NCBI RefSeq assembly: GCF_008704535.1
Contig: NZ_CP023701.1
Coordinates: 6,738,001 to 6,802,000 of the forward strand
Direction of reading: 5' to 3'
Source: Streptomyces subrutilus
GTDB taxonomy: Bacteria > Actinomycetota > Actinomycetes > Streptomycetales > Streptomycetaceae
DNA: 64,000 bases
Positions 16,194-25,117 of this stretch are shown here, in pieces; position 1 is the stretch's first letter, and every line of letters begins with the position of its first letter. The notes under the pieces were generated by a model. That model was given only the letters and a program-made list of their open reading frames with translations. It had not been told where the DNA came from and made no database searches. Made by a program: the position numbers and the translations under genes.

Positions 16194-16223
16194 TTGACAG
16201 GGCCGGAGTCCCCCCTCGATCAT
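16194..16223 (+). promoter_or_regulatory. Candidate promoter of the GH3 gene
   Basis: TTGACA at 16194-16199 and GATCAT at 16218-16223 are separated by 18 bases, a housekeeping-type arrangement. The operator palindrome begins 4 bases downstream of the -10, where a repressor would block initiation. Confidence 0.55.
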
Positions 16224-16226
16224 GCC

Positions 16227-16240
16227 GGAGAGCGCTCTCC
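16227..16240. promoter_or_regulatory. LacI-type operator GGAGAGCGCTCTCC
   Basis: A perfect 14-bp palindrome just downstream of the candidate promoter and 36 bases before the GH3 start. It resembles the CebR operator of Streptomyces (GGGAGCGCTCCC). The 12-bp core recurs at 31602-31613 upstream of the DUF1996 gene. The LacI-family gene following GH3 is the obvious candidate regulator. Confidence 0.75.
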
Positions 16241-16275
16241 CGCTCTCCGCTCTCCGGTGCAAGGGGTCGATCGGT

Positions 16276-19197
16276 ATGGACGACGGTGACGAGCCGGGCC
16301 GGCTCGTGGACAAGCTGGACCTGAGCGGGTGCGTGCGGCTGCTGACCGGTGACGACACCTGGCACACGGCCGCCGAACCGGCCGTCGGGCTAAGCCGGAT
16401 GGTGTTCTCCGACGGACCGGCCGGCGTCCGCGGGCCCGGCTGGGACGAGACGTCCACGGCGGCGGTCCTGCCGTCCGCCAGCGCACTGGGCGCGCTCTGG
16501 GACGAGGACCGGGCGTACGGCCTCGGTGTCCTGCTCGGCGAGGAGGCGCGCCGCAAGGGCGTCGACGTGCTGCTCGCCCCCACGCTGAACCTCCACCGCA
16601 GCCCGCTCGCCGGCCGCCACTTCGAGTGCTGTGCGGAGGACCCGCTGCTCGCCGGGCGCACCGGTGCGGCGCTCGTCCGCGGGATCCAGTCCCGCGGGGT
16701 GGCCGCGACCGCCAAGCACTACGTCGCCAACGACTCCGAGACCGAGCGGCTGACGCTGGACGCGCGCGTGGACGAACGCGTGCTGCGAGAGCTGTACCTC
16801 GCACCCTTCGAGGCCGCCGTCCGGGCCGGGGTCTGGCTGGTGATGTCGGCCTACAACCGGGTCAACGGGGCCAGCATGAGCGAGAGTTCCCTGCTGTACG
16901 AGCCGTTGAAGGGGGAGTGGGGCTTCGACGGGGTCGTGGTCTCCGACTGGGGCGCGGGCCGCTCCACGGTCGCCTCGGGCCGCGCGGGGCAGGACCTGCT
17001 GATGCCGGGTCCCGAAGGGCCGTGGGGCGCGGCGCTCGTGGACGCCGTGGAACGCGGACTGGTGTCCGCCGAGGCGGTACGGGACAAGGCGCGCCGCCTG
17101 CTGCGCCTCGCCGCCCGCGTGGGCGCGCTGGCCCCGGAGGGCCGGGAGGGCCCGGAAGGCCGGGAGGGCCGGGAGGGCCGGGAAGGCCGGGAAGGCCCGG
17201 GGGCCTCGGCGGACCCGGGAGCCTCGGCGGACCCGGGGGCCTCGGAGGGCCCGGAACCCCCGGCCGGGCTCGTGACGCCGGCGACCCCGGTGGCCCCCGT
17301 GACCCCGGTGGCCCCCGTGACCCCGGCGACCTCCGTGACCCCGGTGACCCCAGTGGCCCCGGCGACCCCCGTGGCCCTAGTGGCCCCGGTGACCCCGACG
17401 ACCCCGGCGACCCCGGACGTCCTGACGGCACCGAAATCCCCGGCCCCGCCTGTGCGTCCGGTGGTGGTGGGCGCGGAGCAGCCCCCGATCGCGGGGCAGC
17501 CCTTGGCCGGGCCTCCGGCCGAGGCCCGGTGCGAGCCCCGGCCCCGGGCCTCGGGAGAGCCCGGGCCCCAGGCGTTGGCGGAGCCCCGGCCGGAGGCCGT
17601 GGCCGGAGCCGGGTGCGGGCGGTCGGTGCACGCCGTCGCACCCGCGGATCCGGCCGACCGGGAGGCGAGGGGGCGGGCGGTGTTGTGCGAGGCCGCCGCC
17701 GCGAGTTCCGTGCTGCTGGAGAACCGGGGCGTGCTGCCCCTCGACCCCGCCGCGCTCGCCACCCTCGCCGTCATCGGGGCGCACGCCGCCGATCCGCGCG
17801 TCCAGGGCGGCGGCAGCTCCGAGGTGTTCCCGCGCGAGGTGGTCACCCCGCTCGCCGGGCTGCGCGACGCCCTGCCGCCGGGCGTGCGCGTCGTGTACGA
17901 GCCCGGGCCGCCCCCGGAGGGGACCGGAGGCCCGGCGCCGCTCGGGCCCCGGCACGCCCGCGACCCCGAAACCGGTGCGCCCGGCGTACGGCTGCGCGTG
18001 CTCGACGCCTCCGGAGCCGTCCTGCACCACGCGCACCAGCCCTCCGGCCGGGTCCTGGAGCCCGAACTGCCCCCGGGCGCCCACTCCGTCGAGCTGGCCG
18101 CCGTGCTCCACCCCGACGTCACCGGGCCCTGGACCCTGGGGCTGGGCGGCTTCGGCGCGCTCCGCCTCACGGTGGACGGGGCGGCCGTGCTGGCGGGGGA
18201 GTACCCGCCCCGCACCGACGACCCGGCCGTCGTGCACGTGCGCCCGCCCCAGCACACCGCCCGCGTCCACCTCACCGCCGGCCGTCCCGCCCGGGTCGTG
18301 GCCCGCCGCCGGCTGGCGCCCGGCACCGGCCGGGCCACCGTCCTGACCGCCGCCCCGCCCGGCCCCGACCCGGCCGAGGCCCTCGCCGCGGCCGTGGCTG
18401 CGGCCCGTGGCGCCGACGCGGCCGTCGTGGTCGTGGGCACCACCGAGGGCGCCGAGTCCGAGGGCCACGACCGGCGGACCCTGCGCCTGCCGTCCCCGCA
18501 GGACCGGCTGGTGCGGGAGGTGGTGCGGGCGAACCCCCGTACCGTCGTCGTCGTCAACGCCGGCGGCCCCGTCGAACTGCCCTGGCGCACCCGCCCGGGA
18601 GCCGTCCTGCTCACCTGGTTCCCCGGTCAGGAGGCGGGCGCCGCCCTCGCCGACGTCCTCCTCGGGCGCACCGAACCCGGCGGCCGGCTCCCGACCACCT
18701 GGCCCGCCGTCCTCGCCGACGCACCCGTGCGCACCACCCGCCCCACGGCCGGGGTCCTGCCGTACGAGGAGGGGCTGCACATCGGCCACCGCGCGTGGCT
18801 GCGGGCCGGCCGGGCCCCCGCGTACTGGTTCGGCCACGGGCTGGGCTACACCACCTGGGCCTACGAACGCCTCGGCCCGCCCGAACCGGCCCCCGGCGGC
18901 TACGAGATCCCCGTCGAGCTCCGCAACACCGGCGCCCGCGCGGGCCGCGAAGTGGTCCAGGTGTACCTGGCGCGGCCGGACTCGGCGGTGGACCGGCCGG
19001 TGCGCTGGCTCGCCGGATGGGCCGCGGTACGGGTCGGCGCGGGGGAGCGGGTCACGGCGTACGTACGGATCGACGCGCGGGCCCTGCGGCACTGGTGCCC
19101 GGCGGAGGGCGGCTGGACCGCGGAGCCGGGCCGGTTCACGCTGCTGGCGGGCCGCAGCGCCGGGGACCTCCCGCTGCGGGGGGTCCTGGAGGCCTGA
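16276..19197 (+). CDS. GH3 beta-glucosidase with PA14-like insert and a repeat-encoded Pro/Thr-rich insert
   Basis: About 973 residues. The (beta/alpha)8 domain carries KHYVANDSE and the nucleophile Asp in VVVSDWGAGRS. The second domain resumes at AAAASSVLLENRGVLPL and contains a PA14-like insert (about residues 560-690) as in KmBglI-type enzymes. VVVVGTTEGAESEGHDRRTL follows, then a C-terminal FnIII-like domain (EIPVELRNTGARAGREVVQV). Between the two catalytic domains lies about 175 residues of low complexity (EGREG repeats, then VTPVAPVTP repeats), which normal GH3 enzymes lack. There is no signal peptide, so it is probably intracellular. I chose the ATG at 16276 (AAGGGG upstream) because the operator occupies the sequence before it. 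It probably forms an operon with the LacI gene 23 bases downstream. Confidence 0.88.
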   Translation: MDDGDEPGRLVDKLDLSGCVRLLTGDDTWHTAAEPAVGLSRMVFSDGPAGVRGPGWDETSTAAVLPSASALGALWDEDRAYGLGVLLGEEARRKGVDVLLAPTLNLHRSPLAGRHFECCAEDPLLAGRTGAALVRGIQSRGVAATAKHYVANDSETERLTLDARVDERVLRELYLAPFEAAVRAGVWLVMSAYNRVNGASMSESSLLYEPLKGEWGFDGVVVSDWGAGRSTVASGRAGQDLLMPGPEGPWGAALVDAVERGLVSAEAVRDKARRLLRLAARVGALAPEGREGPEGREGREGREGREGPGASADPGASADPGASEGPEPPAGLVTPATPVAPVTPVAPVTPATSVTPVTPVAPATPVALVAPVTPTTPATPDVLTAPKSPAPPVRPVVVGAEQPPIAGQPLAGPPAEARCEPRPRASGEPGPQALAEPRPEAVAGAGCGRSVHAVAPADPADREARGRAVLCEAAAASSVLLENRGVLPLDPAALATLAVIGAHAADPRVQGGGSSEVFPREVVTPLAGLRDALPPGVRVVYEPGPPPEGTGGPAPLGPRHARDPETGAPGVRLRVLDASGAVLHHAHQPSGRVLEPELPPGAHSVELAAVLHPDVTGPWTLGLGGFGALRLTVDGAAVLAGEYPPRTDDPAVVHVRPPQHTARVHLTAGRPARVVARRRLAPGTGRATVLTAAPPGPDPAEALAAAVAAARGADAAVVVVGTTEGAESEGHDRRTLRLPSPQDRLVREVVRANPRTVVVVNAGGPVELPWRTRPGAVLLTWFPGQEAGAALADVLLGRTEPGGRLPTTWPAVLADAPVRTTRPTAGVLPYEEGLHIGHRAWLRAGRAPAYWFGHGLGYTTWAYERLGPPEPAPGGYEIPVELRNTGARAGREVVQVYLARPDSAVDRPVRWLAGWAAVRVGAGERVTAYVRIDARALRHWCPAEGGWTAEPGRFTLLAGRSAGDLPLRGVLEA
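17130..17660 (+). repeat. Minisatellite-like region inside the GH3 gene
   Basis: Nine-base units related to GGCCGGGAG (about 17140-17200), then GACCCGGGGGCCTCG-like units, then units of the type GTGACCCCGGTGGCCCCC (about 17270-17410), and a Pro/Ala/Arg-rich tail. Unit lengths are multiples of three, so the reading frame is kept. Confidence 0.85.
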
Positions 19198-19220
19198 ACC
19201 GGGGGCGCTACAGTGCCGCC

Positions 19221-20312
19221 ATGGACATCGGGGGGCGTACGGGAACGGATGCGCGGGCGGGTACGGGGGCCGGTGCGGCCGCGGGTGCGGGCGCCGCGAC
19301 CCTGGAGGACGTGGCCCGCGCGGCCGGGGTGTCCCGGGCCACCGTCTCGCGGGTGGTCAACGGGGTCCGCAACGTGGACCCGGCCATCCAGCAGGCGGTC
19401 CGGCGGGCCATCGCCGCGACCGGGTACCGGCCGAACCGGGCGGCCCGCTCGCTGGTCACCCGCCGCTCGGGGGCCGTCGCCCTCGTGGTGTGCGGTGCGG
19501 GCGCCGAATCCGGCCGCGGACACGACGAGTTCGCCGCGGGGGTCCTCCAGGACCCGTTCTTCGGGCGGGTGGTGGGCGGCGTGGTGCGGGCGCTGCGGCC
19601 GCGCGGGGTGCACCCGGTGCTCATGTTCGCCGACAGTGCCGAGGACCGTGCCGAGGTGCTCGCGTACGTGGCGCAGGGCGGCGCCGACGGAGCGCTGCTG
19701 GCCACCACGCACCCCCGGGACCCGCTGCCGGGGATGCTGGCCGGGGCCGCGCTGCCGGCCGCGCTGTTCGCCCGCCCGGCGGCGGGGGTCCCGATCGACC
19801 ACGTGGACCTGCGGCACCGGGAGGGCGGGGCGCTGGCGGCCCGGCACCTGCTGGCGCGCGGGTGCGGCCGGCTCGCGGCCATCGGCGGCCCGGCGGACGT
19901 GCCCGCGAGCCGCGAGCGGCTGGCGGGGTTCCGCGAGGCGGCGGGAGGGCGGGTGCGCGTGGCCGAGGGCGGCTTCACGCTCGACGGCGGCGAGCGGGCG
20001 ATGCGGCGGCTGCTCGCCGAACGGCCTGAGGTGGACGGGGTGTTCGCCGCCAACGACCTGATGGCGCAGGGGGCCTGCCTGGTGCTGCGCGAGCACGGCC
20101 GCCGCGTTCCGGAGGACGTGGCGGTCGTCGGCTTCGACGACTCGGGCGCGGCCGCGGCGTGCCGGCCGAGGCTGACGACGGTGCGCCAGCCGGTGGAGGA
20201 GATGGCCGCCGAGATGGTCCGCCTGCTCCTGGACCGCGTCGCGGGCGCGGCCGCCCCGGAACCGGTCTCGGTCCTGTTCGCCCCCGAGCTGGTGGTCCGC
20301 GACTCCGCCTGA
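19221..20312 (+). CDS. LacI-family transcriptional regulator
   Basis: 363 residues. After a Gly/Ala-rich N-terminal tail, the HTH is TLEDVARAAGVSRATVSRVV, with hinge region GYRPNRAARSLVTRR and a periplasmic-binding-protein-like sensor domain (DPFFGRVVGGVVRAL, VDGVFAANDLMAQG, VAVVGFDDSG). It lies 23 bases after the GH3 gene and is probably co-transcribed with it. It most likely binds the GAGAGCGCTCTC palindromes at 16227 and 31602 and responds to a beta-glucoside or oligosaccharide. The N-terminal 27 residues before the HTH are longer than usual; a downstream start is possible but no better ribosome site is seen. Confidence 0.92.
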   Translation: MDIGGRTGTDARAGTGAGAAAGAGAATLEDVARAAGVSRATVSRVVNGVRNVDPAIQQAVRRAIAATGYRPNRAARSLVTRRSGAVALVVCGAGAESGRGHDEFAAGVLQDPFFGRVVGGVVRALRPRGVHPVLMFADSAEDRAEVLAYVAQGGADGALLATTHPRDPLPGMLAGAALPAALFARPAAGVPIDHVDLRHREGGALAARHLLARGCGRLAAIGGPADVPASRERLAGFREAAGGRVRVAEGGFTLDGGERAMRRLLAERPEVDGVFAANDLMAQGACLVLREHGRRVPEDVAVVGFDDSGAAAACRPRLTTVRQPVEEMAAEMVRLLLDRVAGAAAPEPVSVLFAPELVVRDSA

Positions 20313-20370
20313 CGCGTCGCGCCCCGGCAGCCCGGTCGCCTGCTCGCCCGGCCAGCCGGTCCGGACCGCC

Positions 20371-20387
20371 GCCCCGGTGACCGGGGC
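20371..20387. terminator. Hairpin between convergent LacI and ROK genes
   Basis: GCCCCGG-TGA-CCGGGGC is a perfect 7-bp stem directly adjacent to the ROK stop codon and about 60 bases after the LacI gene. It may terminate transcription from both sides. Confidence 0.55.
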
Positions 20388-21701
20388 CTACGCCCGGCGG
20401 GCCGCCGCCGCTTCGCCGCGGACCTCCAGGGCCGTGCGCCAGCCCGGGGGTTCCGCCCGCGGTTCGGGGGCGGCGCGGCGGCCGCCCGTCGTGAAGAAGG
20501 CCGACAGGGGCAGGGTGGCCGCGCCGACCGTGACGGCGTCCGGGCCCAGGGAGCCCATGCCGATGGAGACCCGCCCGGCCGGGTGGCGCAGGGAGTAGCG
20601 GGTCGCGTGCTCCCGGACCGAGGCCAGGATGTGCGGGGCCAGCATCAGCCCCGCCCAGCCGCCGATCAGGATGCGCTCCGGCCGGAACAGGTTGATCAGG
20701 TCGGACAGGCCCGCGCCGAGGAACTCCGCCGTCTCCTCCAGCACCGCCAGCGCCACCGGGTCGGCCGTCCCGGCCGCCGCGAGCAGGGCCGAGAGGGCCT
20801 CCTCCTCGTCGGCCGACTGCGCCGGTCCGCCGCCCAGTTCGGCCCAACGGGCGAGGAGGGACTCCGCGCCCGTGTACGCCTCCAGGCAGCCCATCGCCCC
20901 GCACCGGCAGCGCCGCCCCCGTACGGACACCGTCAGGTGGCCCCACTCCAGCGGGGTCCCCTCCGTGGTGCCGCCCTCCGGCGAGCCGTCCGTGATCAGG
21001 CTCGCGCCGACGCCCGAGCCGAAGAGCACCACCACCGCCTCGCGCGCACCGCGGCCGGCCCCGAACCACATCTCGGCCTGGCCGAGCGTCCGGGCGCCGT
21101 TGTCGATGATGTACGGGACCTCGTCGGGCAGCGCCCCGGTGGCGCGCAGCAGCGCCTCCAGCGGCACCGCGTTCCAGCCGATGGTCTGGCCGTGCACCAC
21201 GGTGCCGCCCGGCGCCGCGCGGTCCACGATGCCCGGGACGCCGATGCCGACGCCGAGCAGCCGGTCGGTGCCGACGCCCGCTTCGGCGAGCACGGTGGCG
21301 ATGCCCGTCCTGATGTGGTCGACGATCGGGCCGACGTCGTAGCAGCCGCGGGGAAGCAACGGCAGTTCGGTGCGCGCCAGTTCGGTCAGCGCCAGGTCGA
21401 ACAGCTCGACGCGCACCCGGGTCTCGCCGACGTCCACGCCGATCATGTGCGCACTGTGCGGCGTCACCCGCAGCAGGGTGCGGGGCCGGCCGCCGTCCGA
21501 GTCGACCACGCCGGCCTCCTCCAGCAGTCCGTCGGCGACGAGTTCGCCCACGACGTTGCTGACGGACCCGGAGCTCAGACCCGTGGCCGGCCCGAGTTCC
21601 TGCCGGCTCATCGGCCCGCCGAAGTAGAGCCGTTGGAGCACGGCGCTCCGGTTTCCGCGCCGCAGGTCCCGCACCGTTCGTCCGCTACGCCCCGTGGTCA
21701 T
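20388..21701 (-). CDS. ROK-family transcriptional repressor
   Basis: 437 residues. The N-terminal winged helix reads RSAVLQRLYFGGPMSRQELG, then TGLSSGSVSNVVGELVADGL. The ROK kinase-like fold follows: phosphate loop region MIGVDVGETRVRVELF, zinc motif CRCGAMGCLEAYTG, and GVGIGVPGIVD. The ATG at 21701 has AAGGGG upstream. It is divergent from the sugar ABC/GH1 operon, and a palindrome lies at that operon's predicted start point, so it most likely represses the operon and releases it on binding a sugar. Most ROK regulators of this type keep the sugar site but do not phosphorylate. Confidence 0.92.
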   Translation of the reverse strand: MTTGRSGRTVRDLRRGNRSAVLQRLYFGGPMSRQELGPATGLSSGSVSNVVGELVADGLLEEAGVVDSDGGRPRTLLRVTPHSAHMIGVDVGETRVRVELFDLALTELARTELPLLPRGCYDVGPIVDHIRTGIATVLAEAGVGTDRLLGVGIGVPGIVDRAAPGGTVVHGQTIGWNAVPLEALLRATGALPDEVPYIIDNGARTLGQAEMWFGAGRGAREAVVVLFGSGVGASLITDGSPEGGTTEGTPLEWGHLTVSVRGRRCRCGAMGCLEAYTGAESLLARWAELGGGPAQSADEEEALSALLAAAGTADPVALAVLEETAEFLGAGLSDLINLFRPERILIGGWAGLMLAPHILASVREHATRYSLRHPAGRVSIGMGSLGPDAVTVGAATLPLSAFFTTGGRRAAPEPRAEPPGWRTALEVRGEAAAARRA

Positions 21702-21762
21702 CTGGCCCCTTCCGCAGTGGCGTCGGCGCCACGTCGCTCGCAACATACCCTTGCGCGACCCC

Positions 21763-21791
21763 TTGACGCGACCCTCTGACGGGGCTTAACT
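21763..21791 (+). promoter_or_regulatory. Promoter of the sugar ABC/GH1 operon
   Basis: TTGACG at 21763-21768 and TTAACT at 21786-21791 with exactly 17 bases between them. It is the only good -35/-10 pair in the ROK/SBP intergenic region and lies about 125 bases before the first gene. Confidence 0.65.
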
Positions 21792-21796
21792 CACGT

Positions 21797-21808
21797 CCTA
21801 AATTAAGG
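21797..21808. promoter_or_regulatory. Probable ROK operator CCTAAATTAAGG
   Basis: A 12-bp AT-rich near-palindrome (two mismatched centre-flanking positions) that starts 6 bases after the -10 box, so it covers the transcription start. Its position between the divergent ROK and SBP genes suits a repressor site. Confidence 0.6.
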
Positions 21809-21914
21809 CCTGGACAAAAACGGGTGCAGCGGAGACGCCGGAGAGACGACACCCGGCGTCCCCCCGCCGCCCGACCGGCCTTCCCCCGACCCTGCCGAAA
21901 GGGACCGAGCCGCC

Positions 21915-23234
21915 ATGCGCAGAACCAGAGCCGCTGCCGCCGCCGCTGTCGCTGTCTCCCTCCTCTCCGCCGCCACCGCCTGCGGCGGTGGGTCCACGGG
22001 CGCCGAGGGCGGTTCCAACACCGCCCCCAAGGAGCTCACCTACTGGGCTTCCAACCAGGGGCCCGACATCACGGCGGACCAGGCGACGCTCGGTCCGGAG
22101 CTGAAGAAGTTCGAGGAGCAGACCGGCATCAAGGTCAAACTGGAGGTCGTCCCCTGGTCGGACCTGCTCAACCGGATCCTCGCGGCCACCGCCTCCGGCC
22201 AGGGCCCCGACGTCCTCAACATCGGCAACACCTGGTCCTCCTCGCTCCAGGCCACCGGCGCGCTGCTCCCGTGGACCGCGAAGAACTTCGACGCCATCGG
22301 CGGCAGGGACCGGTTCGTGGAGTCCGCCATCGGCTCGGCCGGAGCCGCCGGCCAGGACCCGGCCGCGGTGCCGCTCTACTCGATGTCGTACGCGCTCTAC
22401 TACAACAAGAAGGTGTTCCAGGAGGCGGGCATCGAGAAGCCGCCGGCCACCTGGGACGAGATGGTCACCATCGGCCGGAAGCTGTCCAAGGACGGCAGGT
22501 GGGCCCTGGGCGCGGAGGGCTCGAACCTCTCCAACAACATCCACCAGGCCTTCGTGCTCTCGAAGCAGCACGGGGCCGAGTTCTTCGACGCCGCCGGCAA
22601 GCCCACCTTCGACACCGCGGCCAACGTCGACGCCGTCAAGCAGTACGTGGACCTGATGGCCAAGGACAAGATCATCGCGCCCGGCAACGCCGAGTACGAC
22701 AAGAACCAGTCCCTCCAGGACTTCTCCAACGGCAAGACCGCCATGGTCCTGTGGCAGAACGCCGCCAGCACCTTCAAGGCGCACGGCATGAAGGAGGGCG
22801 ACTGGGGCGTGGCCCCCGTCCCGGTCCCGGCCGGCGGCGCTCCCGGCAGCGGGAAGAACACCAACTCCATGGTCGCCGGAATCAACCTGGCCGTCTTCAA
22901 GAACACCGACAACACCGACGGCGCGCTGAAGTTCGTGAAGTTCATGACCAGCGACGAGGAGCAGAAGATCCTCAACAGGACCTACGGCTCCATCCCCCCG
23001 GTCAAGGCCGCCCAGACCGACCCCGCCTTCGCCACCGACGACCTCACGGTGCTCCGCAACACCCTCTCCACCAGCGCCGCCCCGCTCCCGCAGGTCCCCG
23101 AGGAGTCGCAGTTCGAGACGGCCGTCGGCACCGCCGTCAAGGAGCTCTTCGCCGACGCCGCGGCGGGCCGCCCGGTGACCGCCGAATCGGTGAAGGCGAA
23201 GCTCACCAAGGCCCAGCAGCAGATGTCGAGCTGA
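21915..23234 (+). CDS. Sugar ABC transporter solute-binding lipoprotein (CebE-like)
   Basis: 439 residues with a lipoprotein signal, VSLLSAATACGGG (lipobox Cys near residue 24). It has the cluster-D/MalE-like fold of carbohydrate-binding proteins: ELTYWASNQGPDITADQATL, GPDVLNIGNTWSSSLQATGA, SYALYYNKKVFQEAGIEKPP, DFSNGKTAMVLWQNAA, VAGINLAVFKNTDNTD. It is the first gene of an operon with two permeases and a GH1 beta-glucosidase, which suggests it binds cellobiose-like or other beta-linked oligosaccharides. There is no ATPase gene in the operon; in Streptomyces such systems use the shared MsiK ATPase. Confidence 0.92.
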   Translation: MRRTRAAAAAAVAVSLLSAATACGGGSTGAEGGSNTAPKELTYWASNQGPDITADQATLGPELKKFEEQTGIKVKLEVVPWSDLLNRILAATASGQGPDVLNIGNTWSSSLQATGALLPWTAKNFDAIGGRDRFVESAIGSAGAAGQDPAAVPLYSMSYALYYNKKVFQEAGIEKPPATWDEMVTIGRKLSKDGRWALGAEGSNLSNNIHQAFVLSKQHGAEFFDAAGKPTFDTAANVDAVKQYVDLMAKDKIIAPGNAEYDKNQSLQDFSNGKTAMVLWQNAASTFKAHGMKEGDWGVAPVPVPAGGAPGSGKNTNSMVAGINLAVFKNTDNTDGALKFVKFMTSDEEQKILNRTYGSIPPVKAAQTDPAFATDDLTVLRNTLSTSAAPLPQVPEESQFETAVGTAVKELFADAAAGRPVTAESVKAKLTKAQQQMSS

Positions 23235-23244
23235 GTCCCGTCCC

Positions 23245-24264
23245 ATGACCTCAGCACCCACCACGCTCCCACCCGACGCGAAGGCGGGGGGCCGCGCCGG
23301 CCGCGCCCCCGCCGGCGGGCCCCGCCCCGGTCGCGTCCGCCGCCCCGGACGCCTGCGCCGTACCGCCCTGCCCTACCTCCTCCTGCTGCCCGCCCTCCTC
23401 CTCGAACTGCTCATCCACCTGGTCCCGATGGTGATGGGCATCGTGATGAGCTTCCGCCAGCTCACCCAGTTCTTCATCCGGGACTGGTCCCGGGCGCCCT
23501 GGACGGGCTTCGACAACTACCGCCTCGCCGTCGACGTCAACCGGCCGGTCGGCGAGGCCCTCCTCGGCTCCTTCCTCACCACCTGCCTGTTCACCCTGCT
23601 CTCGGTCGGCCTGTGCTGGCTGCTGGGCACCGCCGCCGCCGTGTTCATGCAGGAGACCTTCCGCGGCCGGGGCTTCCTGCGGGCGCTGTTCCTCGTCCCG
23701 TACGCCCTGCCCGTCTACGCGGCCGTCATCACCTGGGCGTTCATGTTCCAGCGCGACAACGGCATGGTGAACCACCTCCTCCACGACCAACTGGGCCTGG
23801 GCGGGGCCGAGCACACCTTCTGGCTGCTCGGCGACAACAGCTTCTGGGCGCTGCTGACGGTCTCCGTCTGGAAGGGCTGGCCGTTCGCGTTCCTCATCGT
23901 GATGGCCGCCCTGCAGAACGTCCCCAGGGACCTCTACGAGGCCGCCGCGCTGGACGGCGCCGGCATCTGGCAGCAGATCCGGCGGATCACGCTGCCCTCG
24001 GTCGGCGCGGTCAACCAGGTGCTGATCCTGGTGCTGTTCCTGTGGACGTTCAACGACTTCAACACGCCGTTCGTCCTCTTCGGGAAATCGGCCCCCGAGG
24101 CCGCCGACCTCATCTCCATCCACATCTACCAGTCGAGCTTCGTCACCTGGAACTTCGGCACCGGCTCCGCCATGTCCGTCCTGCTGCTGCTGTTCCTGCT
24201 GCTGGTCACCGCCGGATACCTGTTCTTCACCACCCGCGGCCGGAAGGACGCCGATGCCCGCTAG
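23245..24264 (+). CDS. Sugar ABC transporter permease 1 (MalF/CebF-like)
   Basis: 339 residues. An Arg/Pro/Gly-rich cytoplasmic N-terminus precedes six membrane segments starting at YLLLLPALLLELLIHLVP. The EAA loop that docks the ATPase is EAAALDGAGIWQQIRRITLP. It begins 10 bases after the SBP stop and overlaps the second permease by 11 bases, which indicates tight co-translation. Confidence 0.93.
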   Translation: MTSAPTTLPPDAKAGGRAGRAPAGGPRPGRVRRPGRLRRTALPYLLLLPALLLELLIHLVPMVMGIVMSFRQLTQFFIRDWSRAPWTGFDNYRLAVDVNRPVGEALLGSFLTTCLFTLLSVGLCWLLGTAAAVFMQETFRGRGFLRALFLVPYALPVYAAVITWAFMFQRDNGMVNHLLHDQLGLGGAEHTFWLLGDNSFWALLTVSVWKGWPFAFLIVMAALQNVPRDLYEAAALDGAGIWQQIRRITLPSVGAVNQVLILVLFLWTFNDFNTPFVLFGKSAPEAADLISIHIYQSSFVTWNFGTGSAMSVLLLLFLLLVTAGYLFFTTRGRKDADAR

Positions 24265-25117
24265 AGCCCGCAGCCCGCTCGACCCGCCGCTGTCCTTCCG
24301 GGTGATCCGGACGATCTTCCTGACCCTGCTCTCCGGCTTCGTCCTGCTGCCCGTCTACGTGATGGTCACCAGCTCGCTCAAGCCCCTCAAGGACGTGGCC
24401 GGCCAGTTCCGCTGGATCCCCAGCGGCCTCACCATCCGCCCCTACATCGACATCTGGCACACCGTCCCGCTCGCCAAGTACTTCGTGAACTCCCTGATCG
24501 TGGCCGGCACCGCCACCGTCTGCTCGGTGGTGATCGCGATCTTCGCGGCCTACGCGGTCAGCCGCTACCGCTTCCGCGGCAAGCGGCTGTTCACCGTCAC
24601 CGTGCTGTCCACCCAGATGTTCCCCGGCATCCTCTTCCTCCTCCCGCTGTTCCTGATCTTCGTGAACATCGGCAACAGCACCGGCGTCGCCCTCTACGGG
24701 TCCCGGGGCGGTCTGATCCTCACCTACCTGACCTTCTCCCTCCCCTTCTCCATCTGGATGCTCATCGGGTACTTCGACTCCGTCCCGCGCGACCTCGACG
24801 AAGCGGCCACCGTCGACGGCTGCGGCCCCCTCGGCGCGCTCTTCCGCGTCGTCATCCCCGCCGCGGTGCCCGGCATCGTCGCCGTCGCCGTGTACGCCTT
24901 CATGACCGCCTGGGGCGAGGTGCTCTTCGCCTCCGTCATGACCAACGACGCCACCCGCACCCTCGCGGTCGGACTGCAGGGCTACTCCACGCAGAACGAC
25001 GTCTACTGGAACCAGATCATGGCCGCCTCGCTCGTCGTCAGCATCCCCGTCGTCGCCGGATTCCTGCTGCTGCAGAAGTACCTGGTGGCCGGACTCACGG
25101 CAGGAGCCGTCAAATGA
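24254..25117 (+). CDS. Sugar ABC transporter permease 2 (MalG/CebG-like)
   Basis: 287 residues with six membrane segments (TIFLTLLSGFVLLPVYVMVT at the start). The EAA loop is DEAATVDGCGPLGALFRVVI. Ribosome site GGAAGGA. Its stop overlaps the start of the GH1 gene in an ATGA arrangement. It pairs with the preceding permease to form the membrane channel. Confidence 0.93.
   Translation: MPARARSPLDPPLSFRVIRTIFLTLLSGFVLLPVYVMVTSSLKPLKDVAGQFRWIPSGLTIRPYIDIWHTVPLAKYFVNSLIVAGTATVCSVVIAIFAAYAVSRYRFRGKRLFTVTVLSTQMFPGILFLLPLFLIFVNIGNSTGVALYGSRGGLILTYLTFSLPFSIWMLIGYFDSVPRDLDEAATVDGCGPLGALFRVVIPAAVPGIVAVAVYAFMTAWGEVLFASVMTNDATRTLAVGLQGYSTQNDVYWNQIMAASLVVSIPVVAGFLLLQKYLVAGLTAGAVK

Noticed and set aside
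16626..19200. Collagen-like Gly-Pro-rich long frame overlapping the GH3 gene
   Set aside because: It is the +1 reading of the 9-base repeats inside the GH3 gene. The flanking parts have no protein-like composition, and the GH3 frame has all family motifs.
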